Positions 17,296-26,873 of a stretch of DNA of 64,000 bases are shown piece by piece. The stretch comes from UBA1447 sp964612185 (GTDB lineage: Bacteria > Bacillota > Clostridia > Oscillospirales > Acutalibacteraceae), in NCBI GenBank assembly GCA_964612185.1, contig CAZTCR010000008.1, positions 25,580 through 89,579 of the forward strand, read 5' to 3'. Position 1 is the first letter of the stretch; each line of letters starts with the position of its first letter. The notes below the pieces were generated by a model, which had not been told where the DNA came from, searched no databases, and saw nothing but the letters and a program-made list of their open reading frames with translations. The translations under genes and the position numbers were made by a program.

Positions 17296-17796
17296 ATGAA
17301 AAAGGTTGCAATTATTATGGGCAGCGATAGTGATATTTCAGTTGTGCGTGAAGCTTATAAAACGCTTGATATGTTTAATATCGTATTTGAAACCCATGTT
17401 ATATCCGCACACAGAACACCTAAAATTGCACTGAACTTTGCTGAAAATGCAGCAAATAACGAGTTCGGTGTAATTATTGCCGCAGCAGGTAAAGCGGCGC
17501 ACCTGGCGGGTTTTCTGGCAGCAAATACGACATTGCCGGTCATTGGTATTCCGATTAAGTCATCCACACTTGACGGCCTTGACGCTTTACTTTCCACCGT
17601 TCAAATGCCTTCGGGGGTTCCTGTTGCTACAGTTGCTATTGACGGCGCTCATAATGCTGCGATTCTTGCCGTGCAAATATTAGCGGTAAGCGACCCCGAG
17701 CTTTCGGATAAACTAAAAGATATGAAAATTAAGATGGTAGAGTCCGTCGAAGAAAAAGATCTCAACTTACAAAAACAAATAGATAGTATGGTCTGA
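17296..17796 (+). CDS. purE: 5-(Carboxyamino)imidazole ribonucleotide mutase
   Basis: A 166-residue class I PurE that converts N5-CAIR to CAIR in purine synthesis. GSDSDIS (near residue 10), SAHRTP (near 40) and AAGKAAHLAGF are the substrate-binding motifs. It begins the pur run with AAGGAGG upstream. The partner purK is not adjacent. Confidence 0.96.
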   Translation: MKKVAIIMGSDSDISVVREAYKTLDMFNIVFETHVISAHRTPKIALNFAENAANNEFGVIIAAAGKAAHLAGFLAANTTLPVIGIPIKSSTLDGLDALLSTVQMPSGVPVATVAIDGAHNAAILAVQILAVSDPELSDKLKDMKIKMVESVEEKDLNLQKQIDSMV

Positions 17797-17809
17797 CCGG
17801 AGGATCTTT

Positions 17810-19258
17810 ATGTTTGACAAGCCTCATGAAGAGTGCGGTGTTTTCGGTATTTTCAATCATAATGAATATAATCTGGCTCATGAAATCTATCTTGGTCTCT
17901 ATTCGCTGCAGCACAGGGGACAATTAAGTTGTGGTATCGCTGTCAACCATGGCAACGATATCGTTCATGTTTATAAAGGCGAAGGGCTCGTTCCGGAAGT
18001 CTTTAATGACGATAATCTAACAAAGCTCAGTATGACCGGTAAAGGCCGCATAAGCAATGGTAAAACGGGCATAGGACATGTCCGATATGCACAAAAAAAC
18101 GCTTCCGACTCCGAAAATGATCAACCGATTGTAATGCGCTATGCGAGAGGTACAATTGCGATTGCGAACAACGGTCATTTGCTCAACGCGAATGAGTTAA
18201 GAAGCACACTCCACAACAGCGGAGCGGTTTTTCAGACAGGAAGCGATGCAGAGCTTATCGGCTATTTGATCGCGCGAAAAAGACTTGAAACTAATTTTGT
18301 CGAAGACGCTATTGTCGAAGTGATGAAACAAATATGCGGAGCTTATTCATTTGTGGTTCTCAGCCCCAAAAAACTCATTGCTGTCAGGGATCCGCAGGGT
18401 TTCCGACCTTTATGTATTGGACGATTAAGTGATAGTTATGTTATTGCAAGCGAAAGCTGTTCAATCAAATGCATTGGCGGCGATGTTATTAGAGATGTAT
18501 TGCCGGGTGAAGTGGTTGTTATCACAAACGACGGGATAAAGAGTATACAGAACCACTGCGGCCAAAAGAGTTCTCTGTGTGCTTTTGAACATGTCTATTT
18601 TTCAAGACCTGATTCGGTAATAGACGGTATGGGTGTTCATGATTTCCGTTTACGCGCGGGTGAGCTGCTTGCCTATGAACATCCTGTTGAAGCCGATGTT
18701 GTGATTGGTGTTCCGGATTCGGGCATTGATGCCGCAATGGGTTATTCCGCGAAATCCGGTATCCCATATGAAATCGGATTAATTAAGAACAGATATATCG
18801 GACGAACATTTATTCAAAACAATTGCTTGGAACGCGAAAAATCTGTTCATATCAAACTAAACCCGGTTAAACCCGTTCTTTCAGACAAAAAAGTTGTTCT
18901 AATTGACGATTCTATTGTACGCGGTACAACCAGCGAACACATTGTTAACCTAATCAAGGCTGCGGGAGCAAAAGAAATACATGTGCGGATTTCCTCACCG
19001 CCATTTTTAAACCCTTGCTACTTCGGCACAGATATCAGTTCCAGAACACAACTTTTAGCACACAATTTATCCTGCGAAAGCGTTGCAAAGAAAATAGGTG
19101 CCGATTCCCTCTGTTACCTCAGTCTTGACAGTCTGAACGAACTTTCACTGAAATCTAATACATCATTTTGTACCGGTTGCTTTTCCGGGAAATACCCGTT
19201 AAATATCAAAAAAATCAATACAAGTGACAAATTCGCCGTTAAACTTCATAAAAATTAA
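17810..19258 (+). CDS. purF: Amidophosphoribosyltransferase
   Basis: A 482-residue enzyme for the first committed step of purine synthesis, PRPP plus glutamine to phosphoribosylamine. The nucleophile Cys is in HEECGVFG, preceded by a short propeptide of about nine residues as in B. subtilis PurF. The PRPP loop is VVLIDDSIVRGTT. Cys positions for a structural 4Fe-4S cluster are present: LCAFEHVYF, LNPCYFGT and FCTGCFSG. It is 13 bases after purE. Confidence 0.96.
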   Translation: MFDKPHEECGVFGIFNHNEYNLAHEIYLGLYSLQHRGQLSCGIAVNHGNDIVHVYKGEGLVPEVFNDDNLTKLSMTGKGRISNGKTGIGHVRYAQKNASDSENDQPIVMRYARGTIAIANNGHLLNANELRSTLHNSGAVFQTGSDAELIGYLIARKRLETNFVEDAIVEVMKQICGAYSFVVLSPKKLIAVRDPQGFRPLCIGRLSDSYVIASESCSIKCIGGDVIRDVLPGEVVVITNDGIKSIQNHCGQKSSLCAFEHVYFSRPDSVIDGMGVHDFRLRAGELLAYEHPVEADVVIGVPDSGIDAAMGYSAKSGIPYEIGLIKNRYIGRTFIQNNCLEREKSVHIKLNPVKPVLSDKKVVLIDDSIVRGTTSEHIVNLIKAAGAKEIHVRISSPPFLNPCYFGTDISSRTQLLAHNLSCESVAKKIGADSLCYLSLDSLNELSLKSNTSFCTGCFSGKYPLNIKKINTSDKFAVKLHKN

Positions 19259-19282
19259 TCATATCGCTTTGGGGAGGATACT

Positions 19283-20314
19283 ATGGACAGTTACAGCAAC
19301 AGCTACAAGGAAGCGGGCGTCGACATAACAGCGGGTTACCGTGCAGTTGAGTTAATGAAGAAACATGTTGAAAGAACCAGAACCGCAGGCGTTGTATCCG
19401 GTATTGGGGGTTTTGGTGGACTCTTTGAACCGGATTTAACAAATATATCTGCGCCTGTTTTAGTATCTGGAACAGACGGTGTCGGTACAAAATTAAAAAT
19501 CGCATTTTTAATGAACAAACATGATACAATCGGTATTGACTGTGTTGCGATGTGTGCGAACGATGTTGCATGTTCCGGGGCAAAACCATTGTTTTTTCTT
19601 GATTACCTTGCTGTTGGCAAAAATAATCCTGAACGGGTTGCGGAGATTGTCGCAGGTGTCGCGGAAGGCTGTGTTCAAGCAGGTTGCGCCCTTATTGGCG
19701 GAGAAACGGCAGAAATGCCGGGGTTCTATCCCGTTGACGAGTATGACCTTGCCGGTTTTTGTGTGGGGATTGCTGATAAAACAAGGATTATTGACTGCGC
19801 CGCTGTAACGGAAGGTGACGCGATTATCGGTATAGCATCTTCCGGCGTACATTCAAATGGTTTTTCGCTCATCAGAAAGAAATTCAGCATATCGGAAGAA
19901 CGCCTCAATTTTTATCTGGATGATTGCGGAAAAACACTTGGTGAAGAGTTATTGACACCAACCAGGATATATGTTAAATCACTGCTATCTTTGATTTCAA
20001 AAATAGATGTTCACGGCATATCCCATATAACCGGCGGTGGGTTTTACGAGAATATACCGAGAATGCTTCCGAAAAATCTTTGTGCCATTATTCAGAAAAA
20101 TATGATTCCGCATAAACCCATTTTCAACATAATTCAAAGCCAGGAGATACCGGAAAGAGAGATGTACAACACCTTTAATATGGGATTGGGTTTGTGCATA
20201 GCAGTCTCGCCGGAAAAAGCGGATGAAACAGTAAATATTTTAAATAGCTGCGGCGAGCAAGCTATGATCGTGGGCGAGATAAAGAAAGGGGAGAGGGGCG
20301 TTCAAATATGCTAA
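19283..20314 (+). CDS. purM: Phosphoribosylformylglycinamidine cyclo-ligase
   Basis: A 343-residue AIR synthetase that closes the imidazole ring using ATP. GTDGVGTKLKIA (about residues 64-75), GGETAEMPGFY and the Gly-rich HITGGGF match the PurM fold. Start ATG 19283 follows GGGGAGG. The 3' end overlaps purN by 7 bases. Confidence 0.97.
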   Translation: MDSYSNSYKEAGVDITAGYRAVELMKKHVERTRTAGVVSGIGGFGGLFEPDLTNISAPVLVSGTDGVGTKLKIAFLMNKHDTIGIDCVAMCANDVACSGAKPLFFLDYLAVGKNNPERVAEIVAGVAEGCVQAGCALIGGETAEMPGFYPVDEYDLAGFCVGIADKTRIIDCAAVTEGDAIIGIASSGVHSNGFSLIRKKFSISEERLNFYLDDCGKTLGEELLTPTRIYVKSLLSLISKIDVHGISHITGGGFYENIPRMLPKNLCAIIQKNMIPHKPIFNIIQSQEIPEREMYNTFNMGLGLCIAVSPEKADETVNILNSCGEQAMIVGEIKKGERGVQIC

Positions 20315-20952
20315 GCAATCAGGAGTTTGTCAGAATAGCCGTACTTGTCTCCGGTAACGGGACAAATCTGCAAGCCCTGATAGATGCCCAGTCACGCGGT
20401 GAACTTAAAAAAGGCAAGATTATTAAAGTTATCAGCAGCCGGGCGGGTGTATACGCACTCAAACGCGCAAAAAATGCTAATATTGAAAGTGAAATTGTTG
20501 AAAGAATAGAATTCAAAAACAATGATGATTTTGACAGAGCACTTCTTTCGGTTCTGCAGCAATGCGGTGCCGAACTTGTCGTTTTAGCGGGTTTTATGTC
20601 CATACTTGGCGACAAAGTTCTATCGAACTATAAAGACAGAATCATCAATGTTCATCCATCCCTCATTCCCGCGTTTTGCGGCAAAGGCTATTACGGCTTG
20701 AAGGTTCACGAAGAGGCGCTTAAACGCGGGGTTAAAATAACGGGTGCCACGGTTCATTTTGTAAATGAGATTCCGGACGGCGGAAAAATAATATATCAAA
20801 AAGCCGTTAAAGTTAGAACTAATGATTCGCCTGCACAACTGCAAAAGCGGGTTATGGAAAAAGCTGAATGGCTGCTTCTGCCAAAGGCGGTCGGGTTGAT
20901 TTCCGATTTGATTTATAATGTAAGAAATATTACCGAAAAGGAGAATAACTAA
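20308..20952 (+). CDS. purN: Phosphoribosylglycinamide formyltransferase
   Basis: A 214-residue folate-dependent GAR transformylase. VSGNGTNLQALI near the N terminus binds the phosphate of GAR, and the VHPSLIPAF segment carries the catalytic His. GITGATVHF is represented by KITGATVHFV. It overlaps purM at the start and purH at the end (TAATG), so the three are translationally coupled. Confidence 0.96.
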   Translation: MLSNQEFVRIAVLVSGNGTNLQALIDAQSRGELKKGKIIKVISSRAGVYALKRAKNANIESEIVERIEFKNNDDFDRALLSVLQQCGAELVVLAGFMSILGDKVLSNYKDRIINVHPSLIPAFCGKGYYGLKVHEEALKRGVKITGATVHFVNEIPDGGKIIYQKAVKVRTNDSPAQLQKRVMEKAEWLLLPKAVGLISDLIYNVRNITEKENN

Positions 20953-22502
20953 TGGGAAAAAGAGCGATTATCAGCGTTTCAGACAAAACCGGTGTTGTCA
21001 ATTTTGCGCGTGAACTGTACTCTTTAGGGTTTGAAATACTTTCAACAGGTGGTACCGCAAAAATTCTTAACGAAGCAAATATACCATGCACAGGTGTTTC
21101 AGATGTAACCGGCTTCCCTGAATGTCTTGACGGCAGGGTCAAGACGCTTCATCCTGCTATTCACGGTGGCATACTCGCCATGAGAAACAATCCAGAACAT
21201 ATGAAGCAAATCAAAGCGTTGGGTATAGAACCGATCGACATCGTTTGTATCAATCTATATCCCTTTAAAGAAACTATCTTGAAAGAGAATGTTTCACTCG
21301 AAACAGCAATAGAGAATATTGATATCGGTGGACCGACGATGCTGCGCGCTGCTGCAAAAAACTGGCAGGATGTAGCCGTAATTGTTGACCCAGCGGATTA
21401 TCAAACAGTCATTTACGAGTTGAAAGAATCCGGTAAGATTAGTGATAAAACGAAATTTCGCCTTGCGGGAGTCGTTTTTGAACACACCGCACAATATGAC
21501 GCGCTTATTTGTAATTATCTTCGCAATAAAAGATCTGATTTCACTTTGCCAGATAATTTGACGCTTACCTACGAAAAGATACAGGACATGCGTTATGGTG
21601 AAAATCCGCATCAAAATGCGGCATTTTATACAGAAATCGGTGCGGCGGAAAATACACTTTCGAAAGCGGTACAAATACACGGCAAACAACTTTCGTATAA
21701 CAACATTAATGACACAAACGGAGCATTAGATGTTTTAAAAGAGTTTGGATCGTTGGAACCTGTTGCAGTTGCTGTGAAACATGCAAATCCTTGCGGTATC
21801 GGTACAGGGGAGACTCTTTGTGAAGCATACCTCAATGCTTATGAAGCGGATAAAATCTCAATTTACGGCGGTATTGTCGCGTTGAACCGGGAGGTGGATA
21901 AAGAAACCGCTGAAGAGTTATCAAAAACATTTCTCGAGATCATAATCGCGCCTTCATTTTCACCGGAAGCAATCGAATTGCTCACTGTTAAAAAAAATCT
22001 AAGACTTTTGGTCTTACCGAAACTTGCCGAAAAAAATATTTCTACCAGCTTAGATATGAAAAAAGTGGCAGGTGGCTTACTTGTTCAGCAGCTTGATGTG
22101 GAGCTTCTAAATGAAGATTTACTGACTTGCGTTACCAAACGCAAGCCGACAGAAGATGAAATGAGACAGTTGCTATTCGCATGGCGCGTCGTCAAGCATG
22201 TGAAATCAAACGGCATTTGCCTTGTCAAGGGCAATCGTACAGTCGGTATAGGTCCCGGGCAAACAAATCGGGTTACAGCACTCGAACTTGCAGTGAAATA
22301 CGCGCAAGAAAACGCTTTGGATTCCGTGATGGGCAGTGACGCCTTTTTTCCTTATGATGATTGTATCGCTGTTGCCCAAAAGGCTGGTATTACCGCTATT
22401 ATTCAGCCCGGTGGATCGATTAGGGACGAAGATAGTATAAAAGCAGCCGATGAAGCTGGGGTTGCTATGATTTTTACAGGGATGAGGCACTTTAAACATT
22501 AA
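20952..22502 (+). CDS. purH: AICAR transformylase/IMP cyclohydrolase
   Basis: A 516-residue bifunctional enzyme for the last two steps of IMP synthesis. The N-terminal MGS-like IMP cyclohydrolase contains LSTGGTAKIL and the C-terminal formyltransferase contains KHANPCGIGTG and the SDAFFPYDD region. The length is typical. The ATG overlaps the purN stop. Confidence 0.97.
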   Translation: MGKRAIISVSDKTGVVNFARELYSLGFEILSTGGTAKILNEANIPCTGVSDVTGFPECLDGRVKTLHPAIHGGILAMRNNPEHMKQIKALGIEPIDIVCINLYPFKETILKENVSLETAIENIDIGGPTMLRAAAKNWQDVAVIVDPADYQTVIYELKESGKISDKTKFRLAGVVFEHTAQYDALICNYLRNKRSDFTLPDNLTLTYEKIQDMRYGENPHQNAAFYTEIGAAENTLSKAVQIHGKQLSYNNINDTNGALDVLKEFGSLEPVAVAVKHANPCGIGTGETLCEAYLNAYEADKISIYGGIVALNREVDKETAEELSKTFLEIIIAPSFSPEAIELLTVKKNLRLLVLPKLAEKNISTSLDMKKVAGGLLVQQLDVELLNEDLLTCVTKRKPTEDEMRQLLFAWRVVKHVKSNGICLVKGNRTVGIGPGQTNRVTALELAVKYAQENALDSVMGSDAFFPYDDCIAVAQKAGITAIIQPGGSIRDEDSIKAADEAGVAMIFTGMRHFKH

Positions 22503-22524
22503 AAACATACAAGTATTCTAAATC

Positions 22525-22561
22525 GGGAGGCAAGGCATTTAACTGCCTGATTCTGAAAATG
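22525..22561 (+). promoter_or_regulatory. Distant ribosome site with hairpin before purD
   Basis: GGGAGG at 22525-22530 is 28 bases from the purD ATG, too far for normal initiation. A small hairpin (AGGCA 22533-22537, TGCCT 22544-22548, six-base loop) lies between; folding it leaves about 12 unpaired bases. An alternative pairing of GAGGCA with the same TGCCT would bury the ribosome site. Confidence 0.4.
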
Positions 22562-23821
22562 AAAATATTAATGGTTGGCTCCGGCGGCCGGGAACATGCT
22601 TTAATAAGAAAACTCAAGGAAAGTTCAAGGGTAGACGAGGTTATTTGTGCGCCCGGTAACGGCGGCATATCCTTTGACGCCCGTTGTTATCCGGTTGACG
22701 CATCTGACTTAAATGGAATGATTGAACTGGCGCGTCAACAAAGTGTCGACCTCGTTTTTGTTGCGCCGGACGATCCGTTGGCTGCCGGTATGGTGGACGC
22801 AATGGAGTCGGCAGGCATAATGGCTTTCGGCCCAAATAAAAGAGCCGCCGAAATTGAAAGCAGTAAAGTGTTTTCAAAAAATTTAATGAAGAAGTATAGC
22901 ATACCAACCGCGTCCTATGAGGTGTTTGACAATCCTGAAACCGCGTTAAATTTCATTAGTGTTCAAAATGTGTATCCAACCGTCATAAAGGCGGATGGGT
23001 TGGCATTGGGCAAGGGTGTTGTCATAGCAGAATCTTATCAGGAAGCATCCAAAGCTATTAGTACTATTATGAAAGATAAAGTTTTCGGAAATTCGGGTAA
23101 TAAAGTTGTGATAGAAGAATACTTGACCGGACCGGAGGTGTCCGTTCTCGCATTTACCGATAGCAGAACAATGGCCCCGATGGTTTCATCCATGGACCAT
23201 AAGCGGGCTTTTGATGGAAACACCGGCCCAAACACCGGTGGCATGGGAACAATAAGCCCTAACCCGTACTACGATAAGGAAACAGCAGAATACTGTCTGA
23301 ATAACATTTATATACCAACGATGAAAGCCATGAATGCAGAAGGTAGACCTTTCAAAGGATGTTTGTATTTCGGGCTAATGTTAACACCTTCAGGACCGCG
23401 CGTCATCGAATATAATGCAAGATTTGGAGACCCGGAAACGCAGGTAATCATGCCTCGTTTGAAAACACCTTTAATTGACATTGTTGAAGCAATTATTTCG
23501 GAAAAATTATCGGAAATTCAAATTGAATGGGATGCTAATGCTTGCGCGTGCATTATTGTTGCTTCTGGCGGCTATCCCGGAAGTTATCAAAAAAATCTTC
23601 CTATATACGGGTTGAACGAAAACGGTCAGCTTGAAGGTGTGTCTGTCTATCATTCCGGTACGAAAGCAACAGAGAACGGATTCGTTACAAACGGAGGCAG
23701 AGTTCTTGGCGTAACTGCTGTTGGCGATACAAGAGAACAAGCACTAAAAACAGCATACCATGCTGTTAACGATATAAAATTTGAAAACGCTTATTACAGA
23801 ACAGATATCGGCTCCAGATAA
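22559..23821 (+). CDS. purD: Phosphoribosylamine-glycine ligase
   Basis: A 420-residue GAR synthetase joining phosphoribosylamine and glycine with ATP. It starts MKILMVGSGGREHAL, the diagnostic PurD N terminus, and has the ATP-grasp segments KADGLALGKGVV, NTGGMGT and EYNARFGDPETQ. There is no ATG, GTG or TTG start closer to the distant GGGAGG site, so the canonical start is retained. It is the last purine gene here; purC, purL, purQ and purB must lie elsewhere. Confidence 0.96.
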   Translation: MKILMVGSGGREHALIRKLKESSRVDEVICAPGNGGISFDARCYPVDASDLNGMIELARQQSVDLVFVAPDDPLAAGMVDAMESAGIMAFGPNKRAAEIESSKVFSKNLMKKYSIPTASYEVFDNPETALNFISVQNVYPTVIKADGLALGKGVVIAESYQEASKAISTIMKDKVFGNSGNKVVIEEYLTGPEVSVLAFTDSRTMAPMVSSMDHKRAFDGNTGPNTGGMGTISPNPYYDKETAEYCLNNIYIPTMKAMNAEGRPFKGCLYFGLMLTPSGPRVIEYNARFGDPETQVIMPRLKTPLIDIVEAIISEKLSEIQIEWDANACACIIVASGGYPGSYQKNLPIYGLNENGQLEGVSVYHSGTKATENGFVTNGGRVLGVTAVGDTREQALKTAYHAVNDIKFENAYYRTDIGSR

Positions 23822-23836
23822 CAGCTTATTCATAAT

Positions 23837-23866
23837 TTGTTTACATGATAACCTTTATTGTATAAT
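23837..23866 (+). promoter_or_regulatory. Possible promoter of the MacA-like gene
   Basis: A perfect -10 box TATAAT at 23861-23866 with TTGTTT at 23837-23842 (18-base spacer). The -35 is weak; the position between purD and the next gene fits. Confidence 0.4.
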
Positions 23867-23930
23867 ATTTTTGGTTTAGTATTAATTATTATACTCAGAT
23901 GATTGATATCTTTGGAAAGAAGTGATATTT

Positions 23931-25478
23931 ATGTTAAAAAGTTGGAGCATAAAGAAAAAAGTTTTCACCAGCGCCTTTGTTATAATTACACTGGCACTCA
24001 TTGCAGGGCTACTTTATTATATGTTTAAACCGGATCCTGCACCAAAAGTCATACTCACATCTGTTTTCAGCGGTGATGTCACACAAACGCTTGACGCAAC
24101 CGGAACGGTTGAATCAGCAAATCAGGATATCTTCCCAATTTTGGACGGGACAAAGGTGCTGACGGTAAACTTCCGTGTCGGTGATAAAATAAAGAAAGGT
24201 GATTTACTGGCAACTTTTGATACATCGTCACTGAACAATCTTATCAATGATAAGCAAAAGGCTTACAATACAGCTTATGAAACATATGTAAGCGCTAAAA
24301 ACGCAGCCAAATCGTCATCAGCCGACCTAATTCAGCTCGAAGCAGACATAAAAGCAAGAGAAGCTGAAATAAGTGAATTGGAGTCCAAAACAGCATCATC
24401 CGACAATTCCGGAACCGCGTCCGAATCGTCAAAATCACTACTTGATAAAATAACAGCTATGTTTGGTGACAGCATACTAATCAACCTTTTAAAAGGCAAT
24501 GGTAATTCGGGCTTTGATTTGTCATCCATTACCGGAATGTCTGCCGAACAGACGAAACTCACATCGCTTCAGTTGGACCTGCTGCAGCTTAAAGCAAAGC
24601 AAACGATTGCAAAAGCGCAGGCGAGCGGAACGCTTGAAAGCACATTAAAATCATTTTACGAGTCTTCGCTCGAAGACCTGAATGCAACAATAGCTGCAGT
24701 TGAAAACCTAAAAACCGGATGGATTGCCAAAGAGGACGGCATTGTACGCGAAGTGAAAATTACCAATGGACAGATTTATAAGAATGCTTCCGCCATTGAC
24801 ACAAATATTGATCTTTCATCAATCATTAATTTGCTCTCGTCCAATTCCGGGAGTGCTGATATCATGAGTATTGTCAAACAATACTTAAAGCCAAATGCAA
24901 CCGGAATGACTGTTGAATATTATCCATTCGCGGCATCATTTGTCCTTGGAAAATATGATGTTTTAAAAGTTTCAATGGATCAGGAAGCAAAAATTACCGC
25001 GCCAAACGGTTCTGTTTTTACCGGAAAAATCACATACATCAGTCCTGTGGCTTCAACCAGCAGTAGTATCAATATCAGTTCAATTCTCGGAACGAGCGGT
25101 TCTTCAAGCGGTGTGGAAGCAAAGGTATCCATACCGAACCCGGATTCCGGCGTCATTATCGGTTTTGATGTTGACATTTCAATTGATGTCGACAAAGCTG
25201 AGAATGCGATTCTGGTGCCTGCTGAAGCAATTCAGTTTGACAGCGAGGGTTCGTATGTGTTTCTTTACAACGCTAAAACCAAAAGGGTTGTTAGAACACA
25301 GGTCAAGACCGGCATATTCTCAGGTTCGCTATACCAGATTTTGTCAGGTTGCGAAGTTGGTGATGTGATCATTAAAGCACCGCCAATGACATTGGTTGAT
25401 GGAGACAAGGTGTCGATTGAAACAACAGAATCACCCACTTCCTCAACCACCGGCACGGGCACAACTATCAAATCTTAA
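23931..25478 (+). CDS. MacA/HlyD-type periplasmic adaptor subunit
   Basis: A 515-residue membrane-anchored adaptor: one N-terminal transmembrane helix (about residues 10-32) after SIKKK, a lipoyl-like beta domain, a long helical hairpin (about 95-255, rich in Ala, Lys and Glu), a split second lipoyl half, and a beta-barrel domain with LVPAEAIQF. In Gram-positives such adaptors work with MacB-like ABC transporters. The terminal 25 residues are Ser/Thr rich. ATG 23931 is preferred over GTG 23922 by spacing from GGAAAG. The permease gene follows by 47 bases. Confidence 0.85.
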   Translation: MLKSWSIKKKVFTSAFVIITLALIAGLLYYMFKPDPAPKVILTSVFSGDVTQTLDATGTVESANQDIFPILDGTKVLTVNFRVGDKIKKGDLLATFDTSSLNNLINDKQKAYNTAYETYVSAKNAAKSSSADLIQLEADIKAREAEISELESKTASSDNSGTASESSKSLLDKITAMFGDSILINLLKGNGNSGFDLSSITGMSAEQTKLTSLQLDLLQLKAKQTIAKAQASGTLESTLKSFYESSLEDLNATIAAVENLKTGWIAKEDGIVREVKITNGQIYKNASAIDTNIDLSSIINLLSSNSGSADIMSIVKQYLKPNATGMTVEYYPFAASFVLGKYDVLKVSMDQEAKITAPNGSVFTGKITYISPVASTSSSINISSILGTSGSSSGVEAKVSIPNPDSGVIIGFDVDISIDVDKAENAILVPAEAIQFDSEGSYVFLYNAKTKRVVRTQVKTGIFSGSLYQILSGCEVGDVIIKAPPMTLVDGDKVSIETTESPTSSTTGTGTTIKS

Positions 25479-25525
25479 ATCACTGTTCTGATTTTGTTCT
25501 ATAAAGTTTTCGCGGAGGTCATGGC

Positions 25526-26767
25526 TTGAATATAAAAGAAAACATAAGAATAGCGATTTTCAGCATTCGTACCAACATGATGCGGTCATTACTAACCATG
25601 CTCGGTATAATAATCGGTGTTGCCTCTGTAATCGCTATTGTGACTGTCGGCAACGGAGGGCGCGATTATATTGTCGGTATGATAAGAGATATGGGTTCAA
25701 ACACCGTCAGTATTAATGTGAATACGGTTACCGCGACCCCCAGCGAATTTATTACCGATGAAGACATAAAAGAAATCAAAAATCTTGATACCGTTTCATA
25801 TATCTCGCCGGTTGTTTTTTCAATCGGTAGCGCAGAAACGGAAAAAACACAAAGCATGGCCATCGCGATGTCCGGTACAGTTGACTTTGCAAAGGTTATG
25901 AATACGCCTCTTAAATATGGCAGATTTTTTAATCAGGATGAATATGACGCTATTCGCCCGGTAGCACTAATATCTACACTCAGCGCATACACCATGTATG
26001 GTTATGAAGATTGTATCGGTAAACATATTGACTTTTCACTGAATAATAAAAGCGTTAGGCTTAAAATAATCGGTGTATTTGATATAAGCAGCGCGATGGG
26101 GTCAAGCACAACATCGCTCACATCGGGGAGTAGCCTTATGGGTGGTTCGGCAATGCCGACATGCCTAATCATTACACCCAGCAGCATTGTAAACTCTTTG
26201 ATGAACAGCCAAGGCTATTATGAAATGTGCTATCTCATGGCCAATACAGACAACAATTTGGAAAGCGCCGGAAATGCTGCGGCGAATGTGCTTTATTCTA
26301 GGCACAACAACGCAGGAAGCGGGAATTATTCGGTTGTGAATATGGCCACCTTTATTGATTTGCTCGACAGCGTTATTAAAATATTTACAGCGTTTATAGC
26401 TTCTGTCAGCGGCATTTCTCTGGTAGTTGGGGGGATAGGTGTTATGAATATTATGCTTGTCTCCGTAACAGAAAGAACGCGTGAAATCGGAATCAGAAAA
26501 GCCCTGGGGGCGAAAACTTCAACTATTTTGTTCCAATTTTTAACAGAATCGATTATTCTTTGTGTTATAGGGGGAATTGTCGGGTTTGTTTTAGGTGTAG
26601 GCGGCGCTATTTTAGTTTCTGCATATATGGATATCCCAATGAGAATTAAATTCTTTACGGTTGCGATTGCAATCGGTTTTTCAAGTGCTATCGGTATCTT
26701 TTTCGGTATCTACCCAGCGCGTAGAGCTGCAAAATTGCCGCCAATCGAAGCGTTGCGAAGAGATTAA
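25526..26767 (+). CDS. MacB/FtsX-type ABC transporter permease
   Basis: A 413-residue permease with the MacB plan: an N-terminal helix (MLGIIIGVASVIAIV), a large extracytoplasmic domain of about 230 residues, then three helices, with the coupling motif SVTERTREIGIRKALGA between the second and third helices. It lacks the ATPase domain that E. coli MacB carries, and no separate ATPase gene follows. TTG 25526 is 7 bases after GGAGG; an ATG at 25521 is out of frame and meets a stop at once. With the adaptor upstream it should form an export or mechanotransmission complex with an ATPase encoded elsewhere. Confidence 0.88.
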   Translation: MNIKENIRIAIFSIRTNMMRSLLTMLGIIIGVASVIAIVTVGNGGRDYIVGMIRDMGSNTVSINVNTVTATPSEFITDEDIKEIKNLDTVSYISPVVFSIGSAETEKTQSMAIAMSGTVDFAKVMNTPLKYGRFFNQDEYDAIRPVALISTLSAYTMYGYEDCIGKHIDFSLNNKSVRLKIIGVFDISSAMGSSTTSLTSGSSLMGGSAMPTCLIITPSSIVNSLMNSQGYYEMCYLMANTDNNLESAGNAAANVLYSRHNNAGSGNYSVVNMATFIDLLDSVIKIFTAFIASVSGISLVVGGIGVMNIMLVSVTERTREIGIRKALGAKTSTILFQFLTESIILCVIGGIVGFVLGVGGAILVSAYMDIPMRIKFFTVAIAIGFSSAIGIFFGIYPARRAAKLPPIEALRRD

Positions 26768-26800
26768 CGGGAAAGTGCAAGGCATTAAATAGATAAAAAT

Positions 26801-26830
26801 GAGCAGAGGCGCTTTATGACGCTCCTGCTC
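26801..26830. terminator. Bidirectional terminator between convergent genes
   Basis: GAGCAG at 26801-26806 pairs with CTGCTC at 26825-26830, with an inner GGCG/CGC stem. An A-rich stretch precedes it and a T-rich stretch follows, so it can end transcripts from both the + strand permease gene and the - strand block. Confidence 0.7.
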
Positions 26831-26873
26831 GTTTCTCTTACTGTTATATCAAGTGCCAAACCTGCATCGAAAC

